Both the position numbers and the translations under genes were made by a program. A stretch of 14,048 bases of DNA, taken from NCBI GenBank assembly GCA_030148625.1, contig JASBTC010000032.1, positions 1-14,048 on the forward strand, read 5' to 3'. The DNA is from Sphingobium sp. (lineage in GTDB: Bacteria; Pseudomonadota; Alphaproteobacteria; Sphingomonadales; Sphingomonadaceae). The notes beneath the pieces are model-generated. The model ran no database searches. It had not been told where the DNA came from and saw nothing but the letters and a program-made list of their open reading frames with translations. The first letter of the stretch is position 1. The number at the start of each line of letters is the position of its first letter. This document shows positions 1 to 7,455 of the stretch, piece by piece.

Positions 1-693
1 CCCGAAATGGCCGAACACGCCGGTGTTGGCGGGAATGAACGGCGTCCAGTTGGCGGGATCGATATAGAATGCGCCGGCAGTGATGAAGAGCAGCAGCACC
101 ACCAGCTTGGCGGCGACGAGCACGCTGTTGACGGCGGAGGAGACGCCGATGCCGCGGCGCGCGATCGCGAACGCGGCGAGAACGACGAAGATCGCGGGCA
201 GGTTGATCGAGGCCCCCGCCACGATCCTTCCCTCGACCGCCGACAGGGCGGGCGTCGTCAGCGCCGCCGGCAAATGGACACCGAGCGTCGCGAGCAACGC
301 GGTCACATAACCCGACCAGCCGACCGCGATGTACGACGCGGCGCAAAGATATTCGACGATGAGGAACCAGCCGACGAACCAGGCAAAGACCTCCCCCAAA
401 GTGACATAGCAATAGCCATAAGCGCCCCCCTGGACCGGCAGCGCCGCCGCGAGCTCGGCGTAGCAGAGCCCCGCCAGCGCGCAGCCGAACGCGGCGAGCA
501 GAAAGGAGAGCGTGATCGCGGGCCCGGCGAATTGCGCCGCCGCGGTTCCGGTGACGATGAAGATGCCGCCGCCGACGATCACCCCGATACCGATCAACAG
601 CAGATCGACCCAACCCAGCCGGCGCACCAGCCCGCCATTGCCTGCCTTTGGCTGGCCCGGATCATCGCCGGTGACGGATTTTCGATGCAGCAT
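1..693 (-). CDS. APC-family amino acid permease, CAT/YfnA-like (N-terminal part, runs off the window edge)
   Basis: Inner-membrane amino acid/polyamine-type secondary transporter, by resemblance to the cationic amino acid transporter branch of the APC superfamily. The reading frame runs from ATG at 693 to the first base of the window (231 codons, no stop), so the C-terminal half lies outside. Visible features are a hydrophilic N-terminus of about 28 residues, then TM1 with the unwound glycine-rich motif GIGVIVGGGIF (residues 35-45) and TG. Next come TM2 with AGPAITLSF, the conserved CYAELAAALP (77-86) followed by GGAYGYCY, TM3 with GWFLIVEY (108-115), the VGWSGY motif (124-129), and two more helices near 160-178 and 188-208. 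A Shine-Dalgarno GAGG overlaps the stop codon of the upstream serine hydrolase, 9 bp before the ATG, so the two are probably translationally coupled. Substrate cannot be told from sequence; context argues for amino acids released from peptides. Confidence 0.88.
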   Translation of the reverse strand, partial: MLHRKSVTGDDPGQPKAGNGGLVRRLGWVDLLLIGIGVIVGGGIFIVTGTAAAQFAGPAITLSFLLAAFGCALAGLCYAELAAALPVQGGAYGYCYVTLGEVFAWFVGWFLIVEYLCAASYIAVGWSGYVTALLATLGVHLPAALTTPALSAVEGRIVAGASINLPAIFVVLAAFAIARRGIGVSSAVNSVLVAAKLVVLLLFITAGAFYIDPANWTPFIPANTGVFGHFG

Positions 694-704
694 GGGGCGG
701 GGCC

Positions 705-2603
705 TCAGAAGCTGTTGTTGAAGCTGGCCAGATTCTGGCTGACCATGAACCATGCGGCGTAGAGTGCAAGCAAGGCACCCGCAATCTCGATCACCCACCG
801 CAATTTGCCCTTCGATCGCCTGACCGTCAGTCCGGCATGGAGCGCCGGCAGCAATGCGGCCGCCACCGCGATCATGCTCGCGCCACGCAGGACGTTCATA
901 AGCGTCAGGTCGTCGCCAAGCCCGCCAAGCACTGCCGCTGCGATCCAGCCGATCAACACCGACGCGATCCAGCCATGGCCCGCGCGCGAACCGACCCAGG
1001 ACCGTTCGCTCCGCTCGTGCCGCCGGCGACGGCGCCACCAGCTGATCAGCGCGGTCACCGCGAATGCCGCGCAACCCAGCAAGGCCAGCCAGAACAGCGG
1101 CTGCACCAGGCCGGTCGCGAAAATGCCCTCGACCCGTTCGAACACCATCGCCGGCGGATAATCGTCGCTGACCCAATAAAGGATCCTGCCATCCTTGCCG
1201 GCGACGAACGAAAGATGGGCCTGGCCCCCGACTTCACGATAGGTGAGCGGGCCCACCTGCCGCCAGATTTTGGGGGCACCGTCGGCCGCGAGGCGCGAGG
1301 ACACGGTGATCGTGCCGTCGGCGGCGGCTTCGACTTCATCGTCACCTTCGAACAGCCGCATCAATTGCGGGCCGGACTCGTTCCGGCGCGTCGAACGATA
1401 CAGTCCCGCGACGCGCGCGGCATCGAAGGATCCTGGCGAGACGGTGGGCTCATCGGCGACGCGGCCGGGGACAAAGCGATCGAAAAAGCCGAATGCGACG
1501 GCGTTGCGGACAGTGTCGGAGCCGAGCTTGCGTCCCAGCGTGCCGGTGCCGTTGAGCGTGACGAAAATACCGTAGCCGCTCTCGGGTGCAAAATAGAGCA
1601 GCGAATGAAAGTCGGTCCAGTCGCCGCTATGGCCGATCAGGCGATAACCATTGCGATTGGCTTCCCAGAAACCGAGCATGAAGCCGTTGCGGCCGGGCGC
1701 CGCGCGATATTGCACCCGGTGCATCTCGGCGATGCTCTCCGGCCGCAGGATCGCCGCATTGCCGAAGCGGCCGCCCTGCAATTGCGCGATCAGGAAATGG
1801 GCCATGTCGGTCGCGGTGGACGCGACCGCGCCCGCGGGGGCCGCGGAAACCGTCGCATATCCGGTCGGCTGCGGCTCCGCCGAGGAAATATAGCTTTTGG
1901 CCGCCATCGCGGCGAGCGCGCCCTGTGGCGGCTGGGCAACGGACGTGCGCGTCATGCCGAGCGGCGACAGGATATGCCGCTCGATATAGTTCGGATAGGT
2001 CTCACCGGAGACGCGCTCGACGATATAGCCGGCAAGCGCGGCGCCGTAGTTGGAATAGGCGATGCGTTCGCCCGGCGCGAAGATCCGTTTCGGCACATGG
2101 TTGTGGAGATAGCGGCCGAGGCTTCCAGGCCCGGCGCCATATAGCGTGTTGCCGCGCGATACCTCCTCGAATCCGCTACGGTGCGTCATAAGATGGCGCA
2201 GCGTGATCTTGGCCGGATATGTGTCGGGAATGCGGAAATCGAGATAGGTGTTGATATCCTTGTCCAAGTCGAGCCTGCCTTGCTCGACGAGTTGCATGAC
2301 CGCGGTCCAGGTCAGCAGCTTTGAAATTGAAGCGATGCGGAACAAGGTGGCATCCGGCGTCACTCGCCGCCCCGTCTTCCGGTCGGCAACGCCATAGCCC
2401 TTGGCGAAGACGATGCGACCGTCCTTGACGACGCTGACGGCCGCGCCCGGGATTCCGGCCTGCTCCAGCGCATATGGCACGATGCCGTCGAAATAGAGTT
2501 CGAGTTCGGCGGGAGCCGCCGGGGCTGCGGACTGGGCATGGACGCTGGACGGCGCAATCGCCGCCAGCATCGCCAGGACCATCATCATGAAGCTGCGCAT
2601 CAT
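705..2603 (-). CDS. Secreted serine hydrolase, class C beta-lactamase/S12 fold, with C-terminal membrane domain
   Basis: The protein has 632 residues. The first 23 or so (ending VHAQS) form a Sec signal peptide. The beta-lactamase/S12 domain spans about 33-375, with all three catalytic elements: SISK (Ser92 nucleophile, Lys95), YSN (Tyr183-Asn185) and HSG (His325-Gly327). A beta-rich segment follows at about 390-490, then roughly four hydrophobic helices (about 499-522, 545-562, 573-595, 602-620), with an Arg-rich stretch at 524-528 after the first. The catalytic domain should therefore sit in the periplasm, tethered to the inner membrane. S12 relatives include D-aminopeptidases, DD-carboxypeptidases, esterases and MlrB-type peptide hydrolases. 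The peptide-handling neighbours favour a peptidase or amidase role, but an esterase is possible. The start at 2603 has a GGGTGA ribosome-binding site 21 bp after the receptor 1 stop and just before the permease in the same operon. ATG-ATG doublet: the second Met is equally possible. Confidence 0.9.
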   Translation of the reverse strand: MMRSFMMMVLAMLAAIAPSSVHAQSAAPAAPAELELYFDGIVPYALEQAGIPGAAVSVVKDGRIVFAKGYGVADRKTGRRVTPDATLFRIASISKLLTWTAVMQLVEQGRLDLDKDINTYLDFRIPDTYPAKITLRHLMTHRSGFEEVSRGNTLYGAGPGSLGRYLHNHVPKRIFAPGERIAYSNYGAALAGYIVERVSGETYPNYIERHILSPLGMTRTSVAQPPQGALAAMAAKSYISSAEPQPTGYATVSAAPAGAVASTATDMAHFLIAQLQGGRFGNAAILRPESIAEMHRVQYRAAPGRNGFMLGFWEANRNGYRLIGHSGDWTDFHSLLYFAPESGYGIFVTLNGTGTLGRKLGSDTVRNAVAFGFFDRFVPGRVADEPTVSPGSFDAARVAGLYRSTRRNESGPQLMRLFEGDDEVEAAADGTITVSSRLAADGAPKIWRQVGPLTYREVGGQAHLSFVAGKDGRILYWVSDDYPPAMVFERVEGIFATGLVQPLFWLALLGCAAFAVTALISWWRRRRRHERSERSWVGSRAGHGWIASVLIGWIAAAVLGGLGDDLTLMNVLRGASMIAVAAALLPALHAGLTVRRSKGKLRWVIEIAGALLALYAAWFMVSQNLASFNNSF

Positions 2604-2624
2604 CGGTTCACCCTGCCTGTCCGG

Positions 2625-5453
2625 TCAATATTTGAAAGATATGCCCAGCGAGAAATAGCGGCCGATCACGTCGTGGAAGACCGTGTTGGTCGGGGTCGCG
2701 ATCAGATCGGGCGTCGGCACGATCGGCGGATCGCGATCGAACAGGTTGCGGACGGTTCCGGTCACCGACAGGCTCTTCTTGCCCGAACGCAGCAGATCAT
2801 AGCCGATCGTCGCATCGACATAGAAAGCGCTATCGACGCTGTTGTCGTCGTAGAAGCTGGGATTGGTGCGATCATAGCTGCCGCCGCCGACATAGCGGCC
2901 CGCCAGATAGACATTGAAATCGTCGACCTCGAGCCCGGCACTGGCGGTGAAACGCCATTTGGGAACGCCGCCAAGCTTTGGCCCCAGCGAACCCGCGCCT
3001 TCGGTGATCGACGCACCGTCGCGATATTCGAGCGTGTCGACATGCGTCGCGATCAGGCGGAAGGTCGCCCTGGCGTCATTGCCGATCCCATCGATCGCCG
3101 TGCGATAGCTGAGATCGAAATCCTGCCCACGGGTATGCAATTGGGCCAGATTGTTGAGTGTCGCACTCACTCGCTCGATCAGATTGGTCGTCGGATTGCG
3201 CGTTATGAACGCGCAGATCGCGGTTTCGCCATTGGCGCAGCGGTTGACGAGATTTTGCGCGCTGTTCGCACCGATCGCGCCGCGCAGCTTGATGTCGTAA
3301 TAATCGACGGACAGCTGGAGGCCGGGCAAAAAGGCAGGCGCCAGGACGGTACCGAAAGTCAGCGTCTTGGCGACCTCGGCATCGAGATTGCGATTGCCGC
3401 CTTCGGCGACGGTCACGAGCGCCTGGGCATTATTGAAGCGCGGATCGTTGATCGTGGCAAGGCCGGTGCGGCCCGCGCTGAACAATTCGTCGGCATTGGG
3501 CGCGCGGATGTCGCGCGAATAGGTGCCGCGGAAGCGGACGCCGGAAACCGGTTCGTAGCTGGCGCCGAGTTTCCACGTCGTTGCCGACAACGACGAGGCC
3601 CTGCCCCGAATGTCATATTCGGTATAGCGGACGGCGCCGTTGATATCGAGCGACTGGCCAAGCGCGGACTCGCGCATCAACGGCACGATCGCCTCGAGAT
3701 AACCCTCCTTCACCTTGACCCCGCCCGAATAGGATCGGCCGTTGCCGGTGAACCAGCCATTGGCATTGGCGATGGGATCGGTCTCGTACACCGTCTTGTC
3801 GCGGCGATATTCCGCGCCGAACGCCAGCGCCACGGGCCCTGCCCAGGTCGAGAACGGCTCGCCGCGCAGATTGGCGGCGATCACGTCCTGGCTCATCCGC
3901 GTATGGCGCGACGAGGTTCCCAGAATATAGCCGAGCGCGGCGGCCGAAGGCGAGCCTTCGCCGAAAAGGTTGAGCGGAACGCAGGCGCTCGACGGATTGG
4001 TGAGGCTCGATCGGCAGACGATCGCACCGGTCGCCGGATTGAGAACCGCATCGACCGCGGAGGCGAATATCGGCTTGCCCGCGGCATCGTTCTTCTTGCG
4101 GTTGTTGAGGAGGAGTTCGGCGCGCCGCGCTTCTCCGCGCTGATAATAGACATCCCATTTCCAGTCGGAGATCTTGCCCTTCACCCCGATGACGCCGCGA
4201 TAGACGCGATCCCTGTTGAGCGGCTCGACAAAGCCGAAATCATAATTGATCCGCCCCATGTCGATCGTATCCAGGCCGTTGCGATCCATGACGGCGGCAA
4301 TCGAAGCCGGCAGGAATGCATTGTCGCGGCTGATTTCGATCGATCCGAAATCGAAGGTCGGCAGGACCTCGAAACGGCTGCGCGATTCGGCATAGGAGCC
4401 TTCGGCGAAGAGCGTCACATCGTTCGCCAGTTCATAGGATGCACGTGCGAACACGCTGCCACGCCGTTCGGGAATGACGAGCTGATTGAACCGCCCCGGA
4501 TTGATCCCGCTGCCGCCGACTTGATAGAGCGATCCGATATCGGTTCCCGGGATGAACGGGATCGGCGTGCCGCCGGGACCGAATTCGACATCGCCGTCGG
4601 GCAGGAAGACCATGCCGCCCGGCGTCGCGACCGCGGTGTGGACATTGGGCCGGATCAGGTTGCGTGGCTGGCCGTTGCCCGGGGCGAAACGCGGATTGGA
4701 AATGACCTGCCAGTCCTTCCGTCCCCAGCCGCGGCTGCCCTGATCGTCGATCCCCTGGCTGTCCGCGAAATCGCCCGCGATCATGAAGGATCCCCGGCCG
4801 CCGGCGAATTTCGTGCCCCAGGCGAGCGACAGCTGATAATTCTGATTGTCGCCACGCCCGGAGATGCCCGCGCGCGCTTCGCCGATCAATCCGTCGACAT
4901 GATCCTTGAGGACGAAGTTGACGACGCCGGCCACCGCATCCGATCCCCAGGCGGCCGAAGCGCCCCCGGTGACGATATCGACGCGATCGACGAGCATCTG
5001 CGGCAGGACATTGGCGTTGACCAGCCCCGCATTGGTCGTCGGCACATGGCGGCGGCCATCGAGCAGCACGAGCGTCCTGGCCGAGCCGAGCCCGCGCAGG
5101 TCGAGATAATTGCCAGCGCCCGCCGTCCGCGTCGTCGCGGACGATGGCGTCGCCGACGCGCGAAAGGACGGAATCTGGGTATTGAGCAGGTCGGCGATGT
5201 TCGACACGCCGCTATTGGTCAGTTCGGCCTTGCTCACCGTGGTGACGGGTGTCGGCGCATCGAAGCCGGATCCCGCCGCACGCGAGGCGGTCACCACGAT
5301 ATCCTCGGCGGGAACCGCCTCCTCGGCGCTTTCCACACCCTTTTCGCTGGAAGTCGTCTGGGCAAGGGCGGATTGCCCCACCCCGACCAACAGCATTGCA
5401 ACGACGCAAAAACCCTGGCTGCGCCGACGGCGCCCTTTGCTGATCATTTTCAT
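2625..5453 (-). CDS. TonB-dependent outer-membrane receptor 1
   Basis: Outer-membrane active transporter powered by TonB-ExbBD. The 942 residues begin with a basic N-terminus and a signal peptide ending about residue 31 (SALAQ). A TonB-box-like stretch EDIVVTASR (50-58) follows, then a plug domain with the LRGLGSARTLVLLDGRR motif typical of this receptor class. The remainder is a 22-strand-type barrel ending GISFKY. The last residue is Tyr where Phe is usual. Cysteine pairs in the barrel (IVCRSS..SACVP and RCANGETAICAF) recur at matching places in receptor 2, so the two belong to the same subfamily. It is the first gene of an operon with the S12 hydrolase and permease, and lies 111 bp downstream of the XRE-cupin gene. 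The ligand is probably a peptide or peptide-like compound, inferred from the adjacent hydrolases. The ATG at 5453 has no close ribosome-binding site; AAGGAG lies 23 nt away beyond a small hairpin. ATG at 5447 is an alternative. Confidence 0.93.
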   Translation of the reverse strand: MKMISKGRRRRSQGFCVVAMLLVGVGQSALAQTTSSEKGVESAEEAVPAEDIVVTASRAAGSGFDAPTPVTTVSKAELTNSGVSNIADLLNTQIPSFRASATPSSATTRTAGAGNYLDLRGLGSARTLVLLDGRRHVPTTNAGLVNANVLPQMLVDRVDIVTGGASAAWGSDAVAGVVNFVLKDHVDGLIGEARAGISGRGDNQNYQLSLAWGTKFAGGRGSFMIAGDFADSQGIDDQGSRGWGRKDWQVISNPRFAPGNGQPRNLIRPNVHTAVATPGGMVFLPDGDVEFGPGGTPIPFIPGTDIGSLYQVGGSGINPGRFNQLVIPERRGSVFARASYELANDVTLFAEGSYAESRSRFEVLPTFDFGSIEISRDNAFLPASIAAVMDRNGLDTIDMGRINYDFGFVEPLNRDRVYRGVIGVKGKISDWKWDVYYQRGEARRAELLLNNRKKNDAAGKPIFASAVDAVLNPATGAIVCRSSLTNPSSACVPLNLFGEGSPSAAALGYILGTSSRHTRMSQDVIAANLRGEPFSTWAGPVALAFGAEYRRDKTVYETDPIANANGWFTGNGRSYSGGVKVKEGYLEAIVPLMRESALGQSLDINGAVRYTEYDIRGRASSLSATTWKLGASYEPVSGVRFRGTYSRDIRAPNADELFSAGRTGLATINDPRFNNAQALVTVAEGGNRNLDAEVAKTLTFGTVLAPAFLPGLQLSVDYYDIKLRGAIGANSAQNLVNRCANGETAICAFITRNPTTNLIERVSATLNNLAQLHTRGQDFDLSYRTAIDGIGNDARATFRLIATHVDTLEYRDGASITEGAGSLGPKLGGVPKWRFTASAGLEVDDFNVYLAGRYVGGGSYDRTNPSFYDDNSVDSAFYVDATIGYDLLRSGKKSLSVTGTVRNLFDRDPPIVPTPDLIATPTNTVFHDVIGRYFSLGISFKY

Positions 5454-5458
5454 ATTTA

Positions 5459-5472
5459 CGGGTTGCGACCCG
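5459..5472 (-). promoter_or_regulatory. Short stem-loop between ribosome-binding site and start codon of receptor 1
   Basis: On the minus strand CGGGT-CGCA-ACCCG forms a perfect 5-bp stem with a 4-nt loop. It lies between AAGGAG (5482-5477) and the ATG at 5453. The linear gap from AAGGAG to the ATG is 23 nt; removing the 14-nt hairpin leaves 9 nt, a normal spacing. The function is inferred. Confidence 0.4.
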
Positions 5473-5494
5473 CCCTCTCCTTGTGACGCCGAAC

Positions 5495-5523
5495 ATCCTC
5501 AAGGAGATTTTCCATTTAGTCAA
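5495..5523 (-). promoter_or_regulatory. Candidate promoter of the receptor 1 operon
   Basis: On the minus strand TTGACT (5523-5518) is followed after 17 bp by GAGGAT (5500-5495). The -35 is close to consensus; the -10 is weak (3 of 6). The -35 overlaps the downstream box of the paired operator, which would fit repression. The start site is inferred only. Confidence 0.35.
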
Positions 5524-5539
5524 TCATTTTCCTTTTAGG
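5512..5539 (-). promoter_or_regulatory. Paired CC-W5-GG operator in front of receptor 1
   Basis: Read towards receptor 1, the boxes are CCTAAAAGG (5539-5531) and ACTAAATGG (5520-5512), separated by 10 bp, so repeat to repeat is 19 bp. Both are followed by A-rich sequence (GGAAAAT). The same layout, spacing and orientation occurs before the OCD gene at 6284-6311; over 29 bp the two sites agree at 20 positions by eye. Likely bound by the neighbouring XRE-cupin regulator (inference). Confidence 0.55.
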
Positions 5540-5549
5540 CCATATTTGG
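5540..5549. promoter_or_regulatory. CCATATTTGG box (copy 1)
   Basis: A near-palindromic box that directly abuts the paired operator (5531-5539). It lies inside the 13-mer GCCATATTTGGCC (5539-5551), which occurs identically at 6179-6191 in front of the regulator gene. Probable additional binding site of the same regulator. Confidence 0.45.
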
Positions 5550-5564
5550 CCCACCAGGACAGAT

Positions 5565-6152
5565 TCAGCCCTTTTCCTCGGAGCATATGCTCAGGATATG
5601 GCAGGGCCCGTCGCCGGACGCGACATAGGCATGGGCCATGCGCCCGTCGAAATAGAGCGAATCACCCGCTTTGAGGATCGACGGGGCATAGGTATCGGTG
5701 TGCAGTTCGAGCACGCCGTCGAGGACATAGATGAACTCGTCGCTGTTATGCGTGCTGAACCCGCCGCATTCCTCGACCGAGCGCGCGACGATCTCCCCCC
5801 AGATCGGGGTGAAGCGCTTGTCGAGCAGATCGACGCCCAGATAGCGGTAGAGATAGGCGCCGGTCTCCACCTCGCGCCCCTCGCCGCCCCTGGTGAGCGT
5901 CCGCCGCCCCCACCCGGATCGCGATCCCTCTGTCTCGGTGGCGAGCAGTTCCGCGATATCGATATGCAGCGCGATCGCGAGAGCCGCGAGCTTGTCATAA
6001 GTCAGCGAAATCTTGCCGTTTTCCATCTTCGACAGAAGCGAAACCGAAAGCCCCGTGGCCCTTTCCATATCGGCCAATGTCAGCCCGCGCTCGATCCGCA
6101 GGGCCCGCACACGGGCATGGACCAGGTCCCGCGCCGCCGCTTTGCTGTTCAT
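5565..6152 (-). CDS. XRE-family transcriptional regulator with C-terminal cupin domain
   Basis: A 195-residue cytoplasmic DNA-binding protein. The N-terminal XRE helix-turn-helix spans about 14-70 (RVRALRIERGLTLADMERAT, then the recognition-helix region GLSVSLLSKMENGK). A cupin_2 barrel spans about 115-192 (THNSDEFIYVLDG, then GDSLYFDGRMAHAY). Only His135, Glu139 and His174 of the usual cupin metal set are evident; the HxH is incomplete, so the effector may bind without metal. The architecture matches PuuR-like regulators of amine, amino acid and peptide catabolism, usually repressors. I chose ATG 6152 because it gives the family's usual short N-terminus and leaves the CCATATTTGG box upstream. 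An in-frame ATG at 6230 would add 26 residues and put that box inside the gene. It is divergent from the OCD gene and upstream of receptor 1. It probably controls both and itself. Confidence 0.88.
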   Translation of the reverse strand: MNSKAAARDLVHARVRALRIERGLTLADMERATGLSVSLLSKMENGKISLTYDKLAALAIALHIDIAELLATETEGSRSGWGRRTLTRGGEGREVETGAYLYRYLGVDLLDKRFTPIWGEIVARSVEECGGFSTHNSDEFIYVLDGVLELHTDTYAPSILKAGDSLYFDGRMAHAYVASGDGPCHILSICSEEKG

Positions 6153-6179
6153 TTTTTGCGCTTTCCCATTCCCAGAATG

Positions 6180-6189
6180 CCATATTTGG
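6180..6189. promoter_or_regulatory. CCATATTTGG box (copy 2) upstream of the regulator gene
   Basis: Part of the 13-mer GCCATATTTGGCC (6179-6191), identical to 5539-5551. It lies 27 bp upstream of the regulator ATG at 6152, where bound protein could block the promoter or early elongation. Suggests autoregulation (inference). Confidence 0.45.
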
Positions 6190-6255
6190 CCGCGACCCAG
6201 AGGATAGGAACGCGCCGACGGATTGGCCATAGCAGAAAATCACCCGCCCTCTTGC

Positions 6256-6283
6256 TTGACACGCCGCCTCGCGTCGCTATTCG
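6256..6283 (+). promoter_or_regulatory. Candidate promoter of the OCD-dipeptidase operon
   Basis: A perfect -35 hexamer TTGACA (6256-6261) is followed by a 16-bp spacer and TATTCG (6278-6283), a weak -10. The predicted start site near 6290 would fall inside the paired operator at 6284-6311. That arrangement is suited to repression. Confidence 0.4.
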
Positions 6284-6311
6284 CCATATAGGATATATAT
6301 TTCCTAAATGG
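6284..6311 (+). promoter_or_regulatory. Paired CC-W5-GG operator in front of the OCD gene
   Basis: CCATATAGG (6284-6292) and CCTAAATGG (6303-6311) are separated by 10 bp, 19 bp repeat to repeat. Together they also form an inverted repeat with one mismatch (CCATATAGGA / TCCTAAATGG). Orientation and spacing match the site before receptor 1 at 5512-5539. It overlaps the predicted transcription start. Confidence 0.55.
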
Positions 6312-6318
6312 ATAAATC

Positions 6319-7329
6319 TTGCCAACACTTCATTCCCCCAGCCACAGTCCCGAAACCACCCGGGTCGCCGTGATCAGCGAAGCGACGGCGGTACGACTGA
6401 TCGGGATCGGGGACGCCATCACCGTGGTCGAAAGCGCATTCGCTTCGCTCGACTCCGAGCTCAGTCGCGCCTTCGCCTTCAGCGCGGGGCCGGGCCCGAC
6501 CCCGAACACGCGCCTCGGCGTCAAGGCCGGCTATGATGGCCTTTCGCGCCATCCGGGCGCCAAGCTGGGCAGCTATTGGTCGGACAATAGCCGCACGGGC
6601 CTCGCCAATCACGGTTCGACCACGCTGCTGCTCGACCACCGCACGGGCCGCCCATGCGCCCTTGTCGCCGCCAATTACCTGACGGCCTTGCGCACTGCCG
6701 CGGCCGATGCCGTGGCGGTGAAGCATCTGGCCCGCACCTCGGCATCGCGGCTGTCGATCTTGGGAAGCGGACATCAGGCCTATTACGAGGCCCTGGCCGT
6801 CGCGCAGGTCCGCCCGCTCGAACAGATCCTGATATGGGGCCGGGATCCAGCGGCGACCGGACGGCTCGCTTTACGGCTTCGCGAAGCGGGATTGCCCGCG
6901 CGCGCCGCGGAGATCGAGGAGGCGGTGACGCAGGCCGATATCCTCTGCACCGTGACCGCCTCGACCCGGCCGCTTTTCGACGCAGCGCTGGTGACGCCCG
7001 GCATTCATATCTCGGCGATGGGCGCCGACGGCCCCGGCAAGCAGGAACTGCCCATCGCCCTTGTCGAAGCCGCGCTGTTGTTCACCGATATGGTCACGCA
7101 ATCGGTCTCGGTCGGCGAGTTCCAGCACGCCTGCTGCGCGGGCCGCATCACGCCGGACCGGATCATTCCGCTGGGCGCCGTCATCAACGGGACAGCGATC
7201 GGCCGAACAGGCGATCGCCAGACGACGATCTTCGACAGTTCCGGCGTGGCGGTTCAGGACATTGCGATCGGCGCACTGGCGCTGGCCCGGGCTCGCGCCA
7301 GCGGCCTGGTGCACGAAATAGAGCTTTAG
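6319..7329 (+). CDS. Ornithine cyclodeaminase/mu-crystallin-family NAD(P)-dependent oxidoreductase
   Basis: Cytoplasmic enzyme of the OCD/mu-crystallin family. Members include ornithine cyclodeaminase, pyrroline-2-carboxylate (imino acid) reductase and some alanine dehydrogenases, so the substrate is an amino or imino acid but not defined. Numbered from the TTG at 6319 (336 residues), it shows the substrate-site lysine in GVKAGYDG (Lys69) and the arginine in TALRTAA (Arg125). The Rossmann dinucleotide loop is LGSGHQA (148-154), and the family signature GADGPGKQEL (235-244) holds the catalytic-type Asp237. The C-terminus SGLVHEIEL is typical. Start is uncertain: TTG 6319 is the longest frame, but homology-like sequence begins at VISEA, where GTG 6370 overlaps the stop of a 21-codon upstream frame as GTGA. 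The dipeptidase gene follows on the same strand 126 bp later. Probably converts an amino acid released from the imported peptide. Confidence 0.85.
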   Translation: MPTLHSPSHSPETTRVAVISEATAVRLIGIGDAITVVESAFASLDSELSRAFAFSAGPGPTPNTRLGVKAGYDGLSRHPGAKLGSYWSDNSRTGLANHGSTTLLLDHRTGRPCALVAANYLTALRTAAADAVAVKHLARTSASRLSILGSGHQAYYEALAVAQVRPLEQILIWGRDPAATGRLALRLREAGLPARAAEIEEAVTQADILCTVTASTRPLFDAALVTPGIHISAMGADGPGKQELPIALVEAALLFTDMVTQSVSVGEFQHACCAGRITPDRIIPLGAVINGTAIGRTGDRQTTIFDSSGVAVQDIAIGALALARARASGLVHEIEL

Positions 7330-7455
7330 CTGCATCACGGCATCCCGCCGGACATAGTGCAGCTTGCCCCGTTTCGCCTGCGCCTCGGCAAGGTCGAGCA
7401 GCCCCCGTCCGGCACCGCGTCCGCAAGCCCAATCCTCCCCCTCGCCCGCTGGAGA

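Noticed and set aside
837..2144. A long plus-strand open frame opposite the S12 hydrolase
   Set aside because: Same antisense effect; the minus strand has catalytic motifs and membrane helices, this frame has none.
2538..5486. A 982-codon open frame on the plus strand opposite receptor 1
   Set aside because: It lies antisense to a receptor with clear signal peptide, TonB box, plug and barrel. The translation is rich in Arg, Asp, Ile and Ala without domains, as expected from reading GC-rich codons backwards.
5212..5523. A 103-codon minus-strand frame overlapping the start of receptor 1, considered as a leader peptide
   Set aside because: It continues far into the receptor gene in another frame and its translation is Arg-rich and domain-free.
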